From JAKLDO01 sp035354435 (lineage in GTDB: Bacteria > UBP6 > UBA1177), in contig DAOQAY010000036.1 in assembly GCA_035354435.1 (NCBI GenBank), positions 1 through 23,384 on the forward strand: a stretch of DNA of 23,384 nt, in the 5' to 3' direction. The notes below the pieces were generated by a model. The model was given only the letters and a program-made list of their open reading frames with translations. It did not search any database and was not told where the DNA came from. Shown here one piece after another: positions 13,649 to 21,904 of this stretch. Both the position numbers and the translations under genes were made by a program. Positions within the stretch are counted from its first letter, which is position 1, and every line of letters begins with the position of its first letter.

Positions 13649-15037
13649 CTATTCCTCCACAACAGGCATTCCGGGGCTTGCCATAACTTCGGGTGTCAGA
13701 AGTCTGTCAAGTTTTTCCTTTGAAAGTATTTTCTTTTCGATGATGAGGTCATATATTTTAACCCCTTTTTCTCTTGCTTCAATAACGAGTTCAGCCGTTT
13801 TTTCATGCCCGATCGTGGGGGCAAGGAGTGTCGCTATAACCGTTGAAGATTCGACAAAACTCCTTATTTTTTCAACATTTGCTGTAATTCCTGCGATCAT
13901 TTTTGTGAAATTTTTCAACATCCCTGAAAACAGCGATATTGAATGAACAGTTTTGTGGGCAATGAACGGCATGAACTGCTGAAGTTCAAGATTTCCCTGC
14001 GAAACTGCATGTCCGATTGAATTGTCTGATGCCATTATTTCAAGACACACCTGCTCTGCCGCTTCCGCCATTACCGGATTGACTTTGGCAGGCATTATCG
14101 AAGAACCCTGCTGAAAAGCCGGGATGGTCAATTCACCTATTCCGCACTCAGGTCCGCTGGATAATATTCTGATATCACTTGCAATTTTCTTGATGACTAC
14201 CGCACCTGTTTTCATTATTCCCATGATCTCAACTATTTGATCACAGTTCTGGGTTGCATCCACTCCGTTCCTTGATATCGAAAGAGGTTCTTCAACGATC
14301 TTTCTAAGCTCATCGGGCAGTATTCTCAGATAATCGACATCAGCATTTATTCCTGTGCCTACAGCCGTTCCACCGATATTGACCTCTCTAATCCAGTCAA
14401 GAGCTTTTGAAAGTCTCCACCTGAACCTTGAAACTCCTTCCGCCCACGCTCCGAATTCCTGACCGAGCGAAACAGGCATTGCATCCTGCATTTCAGTTCT
14501 GCCGATCTTCAAAATACCTGAAAACTGATGCTCTTTCTCCTGAAGTTCATACAGAAGTTTCTCAATATTTTCATGAAGTTGTCTAATGTTTCTTAGTATA
14601 GCAACTTTTACAGCAGTCGGAAACACATCGTTTGTAGATTGTGACAGGTTCACATGGTCAAGGGGACTTATAAATTCATATTCTCCGTAATTTTTCCCAA
14701 TGATCTTAAGTGCATAGTTAGCGATCAGTTCATTTGCCGCCATGTTCATCGAAGTTCCTGCTCCGCCCTGATACGGATTAAGGCGTGGATATATCAATTC
14801 TACGATTGCACGATCACAAGCCGCTTCTATCGCAATTGCAATATCTTCATCAAGAATACCGGCAAGCCTGTTGGCAACCGCACACGCTTTTTTCACTTCG
14901 ATAAGCGCTTTGAAAATAGACGGATGCATCACTTCATCATTAAAATTAAAATTCTGCATCGCTCTTTTTGTATTTATCCCGAAAGGAAAATTGTCGTCCA
15001 GCTCAATAATTCCCAGAAAATCTTTTTCTTTCCTCAT
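13649..15037 (-). CDS. aspA: Aspartate ammonia-lyase-like enzyme of the aspartase/fumarase family
   Basis: A 462-residue lyase, the normal family length, that splits aspartate to fumarate and ammonia. Family blocks are GTSMNMAANE (94-103), SQSTNDVFPTA (132-142), RTEMQDAMPVSLGQE (180-194) and the signature GSSIMPAKVNP (311-321) of the flexible catalytic loop. The overall sequence is nearer aspartase than fumarase C, but the substrate is not proven. It is the first gene of a two-gene operon with hydF (two-base gap). Aspartase genes are known to recur beside hydE/F/G genes, and ammonia production for the bridging amine of the H-cluster has been suggested. GAGAGG lies eight bases before the ATG, and a strong promoter is 26-54 bases upstream. 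Confidence 0.87.
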   Translation of the reverse strand: MRKEKDFLGIIELDDNFPFGINTKRAMQNFNFNDEVMHPSIFKALIEVKKACAVANRLAGILDEDIAIAIEAACDRAIVELIYPRLNPYQGGAGTSMNMAANELIANYALKIIGKNYGEYEFISPLDHVNLSQSTNDVFPTAVKVAILRNIRQLHENIEKLLYELQEKEHQFSGILKIGRTEMQDAMPVSLGQEFGAWAEGVSRFRWRLSKALDWIREVNIGGTAVGTGINADVDYLRILPDELRKIVEEPLSISRNGVDATQNCDQIVEIMGIMKTGAVVIKKIASDIRILSSGPECGIGELTIPAFQQGSSIMPAKVNPVMAEAAEQVCLEIMASDNSIGHAVSQGNLELQQFMPFIAHKTVHSISLFSGMLKNFTKMIAGITANVEKIRSFVESSTVIATLLAPTIGHEKTAELVIEAREKGVKIYDLIIEKKILSKEKLDRLLTPEVMASPGMPVVEE

Positions 15038-15062
15038 TTTATTCCTCTCAAAAATTCAGAAG

Positions 15063-15091
15063 ATTCTACAATTTGAACAGATATAAATCAA
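15063..15091 (-). promoter_or_regulatory. Sigma70-type promoter of aspA-hydF
   Basis: On the minus strand TTGATT (15091-15086) and TAGAAT (15068-15063) are exactly 17 bases apart, giving a short leader of about 20 bases before the ATG at 15037. It is divergent from the promoter at 15107. Confidence 0.6.
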
Positions 15092-15106
15092 CCTGAAAAG
15101 AAACAA

Positions 15107-15135
15107 TTTACAAATAATACCCGTTAAAGTAATAT
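15107..15135 (+). promoter_or_regulatory. Sigma70-type promoter of the secreted repeat protein
   Basis: TTTACA (15107-15112) and TAATAT (15130-15135) are 17 bases apart, with the ATG at 15165 about 23 bases past the predicted start. An AGGA lies before the ATG. Confidence 0.65.
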
Positions 15136-15164
15136 GCTGGTGAATAAATGAACAGGAACAAAAA

Positions 15165-17354
15165 ATGAAAAAGTTTATTTTGGCAATTGTTTTTATTATT
15201 GGAATTTTCTTCAATTCCTTTGGTAATGAACCTGACGGATACTGGATTTCTACTGGTGAGTTGCCTTTATCAAGCAAAAGTGCCCGGCATCTTGCTGTTT
15301 ATGGAGACTATCTATACATTGCAGGTGATTTTGATGCAGTTCATACTGTTTTTGCAAAAAATGTTGCAAGACTTCATATTCCAACTGGAAAATGGGAAAC
15401 ATTAAATAATGAAGAGGATTATAATTTTGAATGTATAATTTCAGACAGTTCCGGGATTATATATCTTTGCGGCAGAAATGGTGTAAAAAAATGGGCAGGA
15501 ACAACTTTCAACGATCTAAATTTATACGGAAAAGGTGGCGGTGTTTATGATCTTGCCGTTGACAGCAACAATGATGTTTTTGTCGGTAACGGCTTTGATA
15601 TTTTATCAGGATTCAGTGTTTTGAAATGGGAAAATGACGACTGGAGTGAAATTGGATTCGGCGTAGCTACGGAACTGGCAAGCGACAGCTATGGCAACAT
15701 ATATGCAAGCGTTTCAGGAAAATATTATTCTGAAACTGTAAAAGTAGGCAGATGGAATGGTACTTCATGGGAATTGTTTATTGAAATACCTGCTGACAAA
15801 ATTAATCCAGTTTCCATAATGGCACTTTCAGCTGACGACAATGGCGATTTATATATCGGTGGACAGTTCTCAAATATCGGCGATCTTTCTACTTTCAACA
15901 TTGCAAAATGGAATGGAACAGACCTTTTTGCACTCGGCGACGGAATTAGCGGTGACAACTCCTACATTTCTTCAATGAAATCAGATAAATCGGGAAATCT
16001 TTTTGTTGCAGGCAGTTTTTCTAACGCTGGAGATATTGAAGTTCATAACATCGCTAAGTGGGACGGCGAGAAATGGAGCAACCTCAATGGAGGAACAAAC
16101 GGTTATATTTCAAGCATTGATTTTGACGATGACGGTAATCTCTATGCTTTAGGCGTATTCAGTCAGGCTGGCGGTATTGATGTGAAATATCTGGCAAAAT
16201 GGGATGGAACAAAATGGAGCACGGTATTTAACTATAAAAAAGGATATGAACATCAGGTAACTGCACTCATTAAAGACTCAAAAGGCAATATTTATGCAGG
16301 CGGCAATTTCATTTTAGGAGACAAATCATCGCTCATTGCAAAATTTGACGGGAAAAAACTGACAAACCTTGGAAATGCAGGGTTTGACAGCATCACTTCT
16401 CTTACTTCGGACAATAGCGAAAATCTTTATGCCGCAGGATATTTTAACAAAAGCGATTCTGAAAAAACCTATAGTATCTCAAAATGGAACGGAACTGAAT
16501 GGAAACAAGTTGGAGATAATTTTAATTTTATTGTTAATGTTCTTGCCGGGGATAATTATGGTAATCTTTATGCCGGTGGCGCATTTACAAAAAGCGGAGA
16601 AATTAGTTTAAATCATATCGCAAAATGGAACGGAACAAAATGGGCAAATCTTGGATCAGGCATAGAAACGCCAGTACTTTCAATGGCTTTTAATAAATCA
16701 GGGGATCTTTTTGCTGGTGGCGGTGATGAATCCTTTCAATACAATTCTGTTTTTAAATGGGATGGTCAGAATTGGGACACAATCGGTTCTTTCGGCAGAG
16801 TGAATGGCACTTTAATAACATCATTGGCCTTCGACAGCATGGGAAACCTTTATGCAGGTGGCGATTTCTGGGAAGTTGATGGAGAAAACGGGATATATAA
16901 CATTGCAAAATGGGATGGCAAATCATGGAGTGCTATTGGCGGAAAAATAAAATGTGAATCAGATTATTCAAGTTATTGTATCAGGGCTCTTGCCGTTGAC
17001 AGTGATGATAATCTTTATGCGGGTGGATATTTTTATGGAGTTAACGATCTTTTCAATCCTAATTTTGCAAAATATAACGGAACTGAGTGGGTTGATGTGA
17101 ATGGAGGAACAAATGGATCAGTTCATGCTCTTGCAATTGATGAAAATAATGCCGTTTTTGTGGGAGGAAATTTCTCCGCCGCCGGATATGAAGTCAGCCC
17201 TTATATTGCTAAATATGTTGTGAACGAAACAAGTGATGAAGATACTGATATTACTGATGAAACTGACACAAATGACAATGATGTCGAGTCAGTTATACCA
17301 GACACAGAAACAACAAAAAAAGACAAATCAGGCTGTTCCTTAATAATATTCTAG
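15165..17354 (+). CDS. Secreted beta-propeller-type repeat protein with acidic tail and C-terminal SGCSLIIF
   Basis: A 729-residue exported protein. A signal peptide covers about residues 1-20 (MKKFILAIVFIIGIF, then NSFG). Residues 25-690 are about twelve repeats of roughly 45-60 residues, each with the pattern NIAKWNGTKW-S-x-LG and, further on, ALAxDxxGNLYAGGxF. This is the style of delta-60/Kelch-like beta-propellers found in surface proteins. Residues 692-720 are an Asp/Thr-rich spacer (DEDTDITDETDTNDNDVES). The end is TTKKDKSGCSLIIF, where a lone cysteine sits in a short hydrophobic tip without a full membrane helix or basic tail. The gene is AT-rich and monocistronic, and converges on the NRAMP gene with an 11-base gap. 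The role is unknown; binding or adhesion at the cell surface is a reasonable guess. Repeat boundaries are approximate. Confidence 0.82.
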   Translation: MKKFILAIVFIIGIFFNSFGNEPDGYWISTGELPLSSKSARHLAVYGDYLYIAGDFDAVHTVFAKNVARLHIPTGKWETLNNEEDYNFECIISDSSGIIYLCGRNGVKKWAGTTFNDLNLYGKGGGVYDLAVDSNNDVFVGNGFDILSGFSVLKWENDDWSEIGFGVATELASDSYGNIYASVSGKYYSETVKVGRWNGTSWELFIEIPADKINPVSIMALSADDNGDLYIGGQFSNIGDLSTFNIAKWNGTDLFALGDGISGDNSYISSMKSDKSGNLFVAGSFSNAGDIEVHNIAKWDGEKWSNLNGGTNGYISSIDFDDDGNLYALGVFSQAGGIDVKYLAKWDGTKWSTVFNYKKGYEHQVTALIKDSKGNIYAGGNFILGDKSSLIAKFDGKKLTNLGNAGFDSITSLTSDNSENLYAAGYFNKSDSEKTYSISKWNGTEWKQVGDNFNFIVNVLAGDNYGNLYAGGAFTKSGEISLNHIAKWNGTKWANLGSGIETPVLSMAFNKSGDLFAGGGDESFQYNSVFKWDGQNWDTIGSFGRVNGTLITSLAFDSMGNLYAGGDFWEVDGENGIYNIAKWDGKSWSAIGGKIKCESDYSSYCIRALAVDSDDNLYAGGYFYGVNDLFNPNFAKYNGTEWVDVNGGTNGSVHALAIDENNAVFVGGNFSAAGYEVSPYIAKYVVNETSDEDTDITDETDTNDNDVESVIPDTETTKKDKSGCSLIIF

Positions 17355-17365
17355 TGCTACCAAAA

Positions 17366-18631
17366 TCAACTTGAAAAGAAACTTAAAAACAGAGCGATGT
17401 TCAACACGGTCACAATTCCGCCGAGAAAATAAAGTGTATATTTTGTTGATTTTGAGTTTTTATGTTGACCCATAACTTTTTCAGAAGATGTCAGATATAC
17501 CTGCAAAAAGATCGTGAACGGCAGCTGAATGCTCAGGAACATCTGTGAAATTATGAGCCCTTGAAATGGATTGGTTATCAGAAAAATAACTCCCAATGCA
17601 ACTATCAGCGATATTCCGACACCCATTCTTGAGTGATTATCCTTAATATCATACGGTTCCTGATACATTCCGGCAAAAATAGTTCCCGCCGCCATTCCGG
17701 ATGTAATTGTCGATGCCAGTCCGGCAAATAAAAGTGCAACGGCAAAAACAACCGCCGCATGATTTCCAAGTAACGGAGCCAGAAGCTGATTTGCCTGCTC
17801 GAGCTCTGAAGCATGAGTTTTTGTCTTAAAAAAAGTCGCCGCTGCCAGAAGTATCATCGCACTGTTGATCGCCCAGCCTATTATCATCGAAAAAAGAGTA
17901 TCCATAAACTCGTAATTTAACTGCTTTTTTATGATTTTCTCATCTTTCAGGTTCCATTGACGGCTCTGAATTATCTCTGAATGCAGGAACAGATTGTGCG
18001 GCATTACAACAGCGCCGAGAACACTCATAATTATTATCATCGAGCCTTGAGGAAATGACGGTGTGACCCAGCCTGCAACAGCTTCGTTCCAGTCAATGTT
18101 CACAAGAGAAAGTTCATATAAAAATGAAAGCCCTATCACCGAGACAAACGCAATGATCCATTTTTCAATAAGTCTGTATGAGTTGGTCAGCAGCATGATC
18201 ATGACAAAAGCTGTCACCAGAACAGCACCGGCTTTGACGGGAATGGAAAAAAGCATTTTCAGAGCGATCGCACTGCCCAGGATCTCTGCCAGTGAAGTTG
18301 AAATTGATGCAAGCATTGCACTGGAAAGAAGTATCTTGGAATACTTTGGTTTTAAATGAACAGCCGCGGCTTCGGAAAGACACAGACCTGTTGCAATTCC
18401 AAGATGAGCAACATTGTGCTGAAGAATTATAAGCATGATCGTGGAAAGAGTGACCATCCACAGCAGGGCATATCCGTAATCTGCTCCGGCGGCAAGATTG
18501 GATGCCCAGTTCCCCGGATCTATAAATCCGACCGTCACCAGAAGTCCGGGACCGATATACTTAAATATCTCAAGTCCGCCGAATCCAGGTCTGTAATTTT
18601 TACGATCTATGTTTTTAAAGATTTCAAACAT
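17366..18631 (-). CDS. NRAMP-family divalent metal transporter (MntH-like)
   Basis: A 421-residue membrane protein of the NRAMP family, proton-coupled importers of Mn2+ or Fe2+. The first-helix metal motif is D38-P-G-N41 (GFIDPGNWAS). The sixth-helix motif is M210-P-H-N (GAVVMPHNLFLHSEI), whose methionine favours transition metals over Ca/Mg. The protein has about 11 hydrophobic segments, the usual number and length. Its first eight bases overlap the end of the ThiF-like gene and no good Shine-Dalgarno is seen, so it is translationally coupled. It is the last gene of the hydG operon. Supplying iron for H-cluster assembly is an attractive but unproven reason for this position. Confidence 0.92.
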   Translation of the reverse strand: MFEIFKNIDRKNYRPGFGGLEIFKYIGPGLLVTVGFIDPGNWASNLAAGADYGYALLWMVTLSTIMLIILQHNVAHLGIATGLCLSEAAAVHLKPKYSKILLSSAMLASISTSLAEILGSAIALKMLFSIPVKAGAVLVTAFVMIMLLTNSYRLIEKWIIAFVSVIGLSFLYELSLVNIDWNEAVAGWVTPSFPQGSMIIIMSVLGAVVMPHNLFLHSEIIQSRQWNLKDEKIIKKQLNYEFMDTLFSMIIGWAINSAMILLAAATFFKTKTHASELEQANQLLAPLLGNHAAVVFAVALLFAGLASTITSGMAAGTIFAGMYQEPYDIKDNHSRMGVGISLIVALGVIFLITNPFQGLIISQMFLSIQLPFTIFLQVYLTSSEKVMGQHKNSKSTKYTLYFLGGIVTVLNIALFLSFFSS

Positions 18632-19211
18632 TTTTTAAAAGTATTTCCAGAGCGGTCATTGCCTGAAGATTTGCGACTATTGCGACTCTGGGTGCCATAA
18701 GTCCCATTGACATTTCGCTCGTTTCATCGCCGCATATATAGAGATTTCCGGCATTTCTGACATGTATCTTTTCAAAATTACCAAGTCCCGCCATTCCGCT
18801 GCCGGCCACAACCGGTTTTGACGGATATGTTTCAAGCCAGGACTCAATGAGCCACAGCTTTGACGAGGCAAGATCGAAAGCTTCGATAAGAATATCGGCA
18901 CCTTTAAACAGTTCTTTAATGTTTTCAGGGCTCAGCTTCTGATTTATGGCAGTAATTTCAACTTCGGGATTTATGTTTTTCAGATTATGAGCAAGAACTT
19001 CGACTTTCGGCTTTCCGATATCACCGGTCACAAACTGCTGTCTATTAAGGTTACTAAGTTCAACTTTATCAAAATCAGCAATGATAAGCCTGCCCACACC
19101 GCTTCTGACAAGTGATATGGCAATATTTGAACCGAGTCCACCGCAACCAGCAATAGCAACAGTTCTATTTTTCAGAATTTCCGGGCTTCCTGCAATATTT
19201 CTTGCGAACAT
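18624..19211 (-). CDS. ThiF/MoeB-like E1 adenylyltransferase (ThiF family 2 type)
   Basis: A 195-residue E1-like enzyme, which in its family adenylates the C-terminal glycine of ThiS/MoaD carriers. The nucleotide-binding loop is G22-CGGLGSN. Then come ADFDKVELSNLNRQQF (45-60, with the acidic and Arg residues that contact ATP) and GKPKVE. A cysteine, C160, sits in LYICGDETSE. There is no pair of CxxC zinc motifs, so it matches the compact ThiF variant of anaerobes. I start at the ATG at 19211, two bases after the HD gene stop, because the family begins MFxRNI. The longer frame to 19256 would lie inside the HD gene. No ThiS, ThiG or ThiH is next to it; its neighbour hydG encodes a homologue of ThiH. 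The MoaD-like carrier at 3941-4147 is a possible substrate. Confidence 0.87.
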   Translation of the reverse strand: MFARNIAGSPEILKNRTVAIAGCGGLGSNIAISLVRSGVGRLIIADFDKVELSNLNRQQFVTGDIGKPKVEVLAHNLKNINPEVEITAINQKLSPENIKELFKGADILIEAFDLASSKLWLIESWLETYPSKPVVAGSGMAGLGNFEKIHVRNAGNLYICGDETSEMSMGLMAPRVAIVANLQAMTALEILLKNV

Positions 19212-19213
19212 TA

Positions 19214-19786
19214 TTATTTTTTCTCGATAAGAAGTCCTTTCTGTTTCATCACACATGGATCGAATGTAGCAAAATCGGCCTGATGAATGAATACACCTTC
19301 AATTCTTTTAGGAGCGCCCTCTCCTTCCTTGGCATGAGTGACAATTATATTCTGTATTTCTATCGGAAGCCCCGCTTTTGCCGCGGCAACACATCCGCTG
19401 ATTGGATGTCTTTCGCACTGACCTGCATAGCTTTTTCTGTATTTTCCATCAACTTTTTCAGTTTCCATCAATTTTCCTACATCATGAAGGATTCCGCCTG
19501 CTATCAACCAGTCCATATTTATATTGAACGGCATTTTCTTATAAGTAGACGCCATCGCTTCAGCTATTCCTATCGAAGCCTTGGTCACTGCAATTGTGTG
19601 CTCTATCAGATTTACACCGTCAGTTTCGGTCAGCAGGGTAAAAGGCATTTCAAGAAGTTCTTCATAATTTTTCCATCCGCCTTCAATGGCACAGTCCACC
19701 CAGACCTGTATAACTTTTTCAGCAAGTTCTTTGTCTTTCATTCTGCCGGTAAGTTCAGAAAACGCTTTTGACAGTTCTTTTTTCAT
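19214..19786 (-). CDS. HD-domain phosphohydrolase
   Basis: A 190-residue metal-dependent hydrolase with the full HD signature: H63 (IEHTIAV), H101-D102 (GGILHDVGKLME), H127 (CERHPISG), H151 (IVTHAKEG) and D171 (IHQADF). Such proteins hydrolyse phosphomonoesters or nucleotides, but the substrate cannot be read from the motif. The extra H127 and H151 make a two-metal site likely. No partner domain is present. It is the third gene of the hydG operon, seven bases after the PAS gene, with GAGG overlapping the PAS stop region as its ribosome site. It runs almost directly into the ThiF-like gene (two-base gap). Confidence 0.87.
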   Translation of the reverse strand: MKKELSKAFSELTGRMKDKELAEKVIQVWVDCAIEGGWKNYEELLEMPFTLLTETDGVNLIEHTIAVTKASIGIAEAMASTYKKMPFNINMDWLIAGGILHDVGKLMETEKVDGKYRKSYAGQCERHPISGCVAAAKAGLPIEIQNIIVTHAKEGEGAPKRIEGVFIHQADFATFDPCVMKQKGLLIEKK

Positions 19787-19793
19787 AGCTTCC

Positions 19794-20450
19794 TCACAAA
19801 ATTATTATATTTTCAACATCTACCGGTTCTTTTTCCTTGATCATAGATATATCAACAATAGTACCGACAACCCTCAAAGGGTTTCCTTCAATGTCCTTTT
19901 GAGCTGTCTTTCCAAATGACCTTATCCAGATAAAACTTCCGTCCTTCTTTTCCATTCTGTATTCGATCATAAAAGATTCGCTGTTTTTTATATAACCATT
20001 AATCTTCGCAACAGCGCTTTTTCTATCTTCAGGATGTATCCTCTTTTCCCATTCTTTTCTGTTCTGAGGAAATTCGCCCGGTCTGTACCCGAGCATCCTG
20101 AAAAAAGTATCACTGTAATAAATCCTGTTATGTTCAAGATCGATGTCAAAAAGTCCTTCACTTACTGTACTCAATGTGGTCTGATACAGTTTCACAGTTT
20201 TTAAAAGCGAATATTTCATCTTTTCATTGTCACGATAAAGATATGATATCAGAAATGCTGAAGAAAGAGAGATCAGCGTAACAACGATCCTTGAAAAATA
20301 TGCGTGTGCAGGAATATTTCCTAAAAAAGCATCCGTTGCGCAAAGTTCATTTATCTTGTAAACATACCATGAATCAATGATCCAGTAGATATAACTCACT
20401 AGAATCGCAAGTAGAACAAGCAGATATGTTGTCTTTTGACTTTTTCTCAT
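19794..20450 (-). CDS. Membrane-anchored PAS sensor protein without output domain
   Basis: A 218-residue protein. There are two membrane helices (about 8-28 and 53-73) with a short external loop between them. Then comes one PAS domain of the PAS_3 type (about 88-205) with YSDTFFRMLGYRPGEFP, WEKRIHPEDR, and the PAC-motif end YRMEKKDGSFIWIRSFGK and DIEGNPLRVVGTIVDIS. It stops 13 residues after the PAS domain, where a kinase, GGDEF or chemotaxis domain would normally follow. The next gene encodes a separate HD hydrolase that could act as a split output. The start is nine bases after the hydG stop with a weak GCGGA, so coupling is likely. The PAS ligand (haem, flavin, redox or none) cannot be told. 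Deletion of a former output domain is an alternative, but no degraded remains are visible. Confidence 0.82.
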   Translation of the reverse strand: MRKSQKTTYLLVLLAILVSYIYWIIDSWYVYKINELCATDAFLGNIPAHAYFSRIVVTLISLSSAFLISYLYRDNEKMKYSLLKTVKLYQTTLSTVSEGLFDIDLEHNRIYYSDTFFRMLGYRPGEFPQNRKEWEKRIHPEDRKSAVAKINGYIKNSESFMIEYRMEKKDGSFIWIRSFGKTAQKDIEGNPLRVVGTIVDISMIKEKEPVDVENIIIL

Positions 20451-20459
20451 TCAGTTCCG

Positions 20460-21842
20460 CTAAACATAAAGATCTGTCACACCTTTTTTGGCAAGTTCAA
20501 GATTTTCCAGTGTTTTTTTCCTTACATCTTCTCCGGGAATATCTTTTATCATGCTTTCAATAAGTTTCCAGCCTTCAACCTGAGTTTCAGCAGAGCCGTA
20601 ATTTACAAGATATTCAGCAAATGTGGTCATGGCATTCGGAAGACAGTAATGTTTTATAAGTCCCGGCTTTGCAAGATCCATAAAATCGGCACCGACTCTG
20701 CCAAGTCTGTAACAGCCTGTGCAGAAACTCGGAATATATCCCATTGAGGAAATGTCTCTTATTACTTCGTCAAGACTTCTGTGATCACCGAGACTGAACT
20801 GTTCAAGAGATTTGTCGTCACTGTAACCGCCCGGATTTGTTCTGGAACCTGCACTTATCTGCGAAATACCCATTGAGAGTGCTTCTTTCCTCATTTGTGA
20901 ACCTTCTCTTGTTGAAAGAATCATTCCTGTGTAGGGAACTGTAATTCTAAGAATTGCAAGTATCTTTTTAAATGAAATATCATCAACTTCAAATGGTGGA
21001 TGAAGTGACAGGTCTGAACCTGTCGCGGGCTCTATTCTCGGCACAGAAATGGTATGAACACCGAAGCCGAAACGACCCTCAAGATGCTTAATATGCTGCA
21101 ACATTGCCATAATCTCGAAACGGTAATCTTCGAGACCGAAAAGTATCCCGACACCCACATCCTGAATCCCTGCTTCCATAGCTCTGTCCATTGCAGTAAG
21201 GTGATAAAGATAATTCGATTTTGGACCCGACTGGTGCATCTTTTTATATGTTTCGTAGTTGTATGTCTCCTGAAAAAGCTGGTATGTCCCAATTTTTGCG
21301 TCTTTCAATTTTTTGAAATCTTCTACTTCAAGAGCCGCGATATTGACATTGATCCTTCTTATCTCGCCCTTGCCGACCTTGACTGAGTAGATCGTATTTA
21401 TAGATTCAATGGTGTAATCAAGAGCCGATTTGCCAAGACCTTCGCCACTGACCAGAAGCACTCTTTTGTGTCCCTGACTTACCAGAGCTTCAACTTCCCG
21501 CTTTATCTCTGCCTGAGTTAGAGTCCTTCTGGGGATCATTGTGTTTGATCTTTTGAAAGCGCAGTACAGACATTCGTTCTTGCACATATTTGAAACATAG
21601 AGCGGAGCAAAAAGGACAAGTCTTTTTCCATAGATCTCCTCCTTGATGAAATTTGCAGTCTCAAAAACCATTTCGAGATGATCTCTATTCTCGACCATCA
21701 GAAGCCTCTCAGCCTCTTCGAATGAGATACCCTTAAGTTCTCTGGCGTGTTGAAGAATTTCTTTCAATTCAGCAGTTTCAGGAACTTTTGTGTTCTTCAG
21801 ATACTCATAAATTCTGCCATGATCAATAAAACCGGTATCCAT
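20460..21842 (-). CDS. hydG: [FeFe] hydrogenase H-cluster radical SAM maturase HydG
   Basis: A 460-residue radical SAM tyrosine lyase that produces CO and CN- and the Fe(CO)(CN) synthon for the H-cluster. The SAM cluster is C87-x3-C91-x2-C94 (SNMCKNECLYCAF). The auxiliary C-terminal cluster, which sets HydG apart from ThiH, is C374-x2-C377-x22-C400 (CTGCYRLGRVG and HYCLPNAMTTF). The length matches HydG. Family blocks include QLFQETYNYETY, DVGVGILFGLEDYR and SVPRIEPATGSD. GGAGG lies eight bases before the ATG. It heads an operon of five genes with very small gaps, none of the others a known maturase. Its upstream region has a strong promoter and an inverted repeat. Confidence 0.96.
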   Translation of the reverse strand: MDTGFIDHGRIYEYLKNTKVPETAELKEILQHARELKGISFEEAERLLMVENRDHLEMVFETANFIKEEIYGKRLVLFAPLYVSNMCKNECLYCAFKRSNTMIPRRTLTQAEIKREVEALVSQGHKRVLLVSGEGLGKSALDYTIESINTIYSVKVGKGEIRRINVNIAALEVEDFKKLKDAKIGTYQLFQETYNYETYKKMHQSGPKSNYLYHLTAMDRAMEAGIQDVGVGILFGLEDYRFEIMAMLQHIKHLEGRFGFGVHTISVPRIEPATGSDLSLHPPFEVDDISFKKILAILRITVPYTGMILSTREGSQMRKEALSMGISQISAGSRTNPGGYSDDKSLEQFSLGDHRSLDEVIRDISSMGYIPSFCTGCYRLGRVGADFMDLAKPGLIKHYCLPNAMTTFAEYLVNYGSAETQVEGWKLIESMIKDIPGEDVRKKTLENLELAKKGVTDLYV

Positions 21843-21875
21843 AACAACCCTCCATTAAAAGAATAACAGCACCGT

Positions 21876-21904
21876 AATTTAACTCCGACCTCATCAGATG
21901 TAAA
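21876..21904 (-). promoter_or_regulatory. Sigma70-type promoter of the hydG operon
   Basis: On the minus strand TTTACA (21904-21899) and TAAATT (21881-21876) are exactly 17 bases apart. The leader is about 28 bases. The -10 box overlaps one arm of the inverted repeat at 21881-21940. Confidence 0.6.

Noticed and set aside
20460..21842. Reading this gene as thiH because a ThiF-like gene is nearby
   Set aside because: The C-terminal CTGC...C auxiliary cluster and the length are specific to HydG, and hydF and hydA are in the same window.
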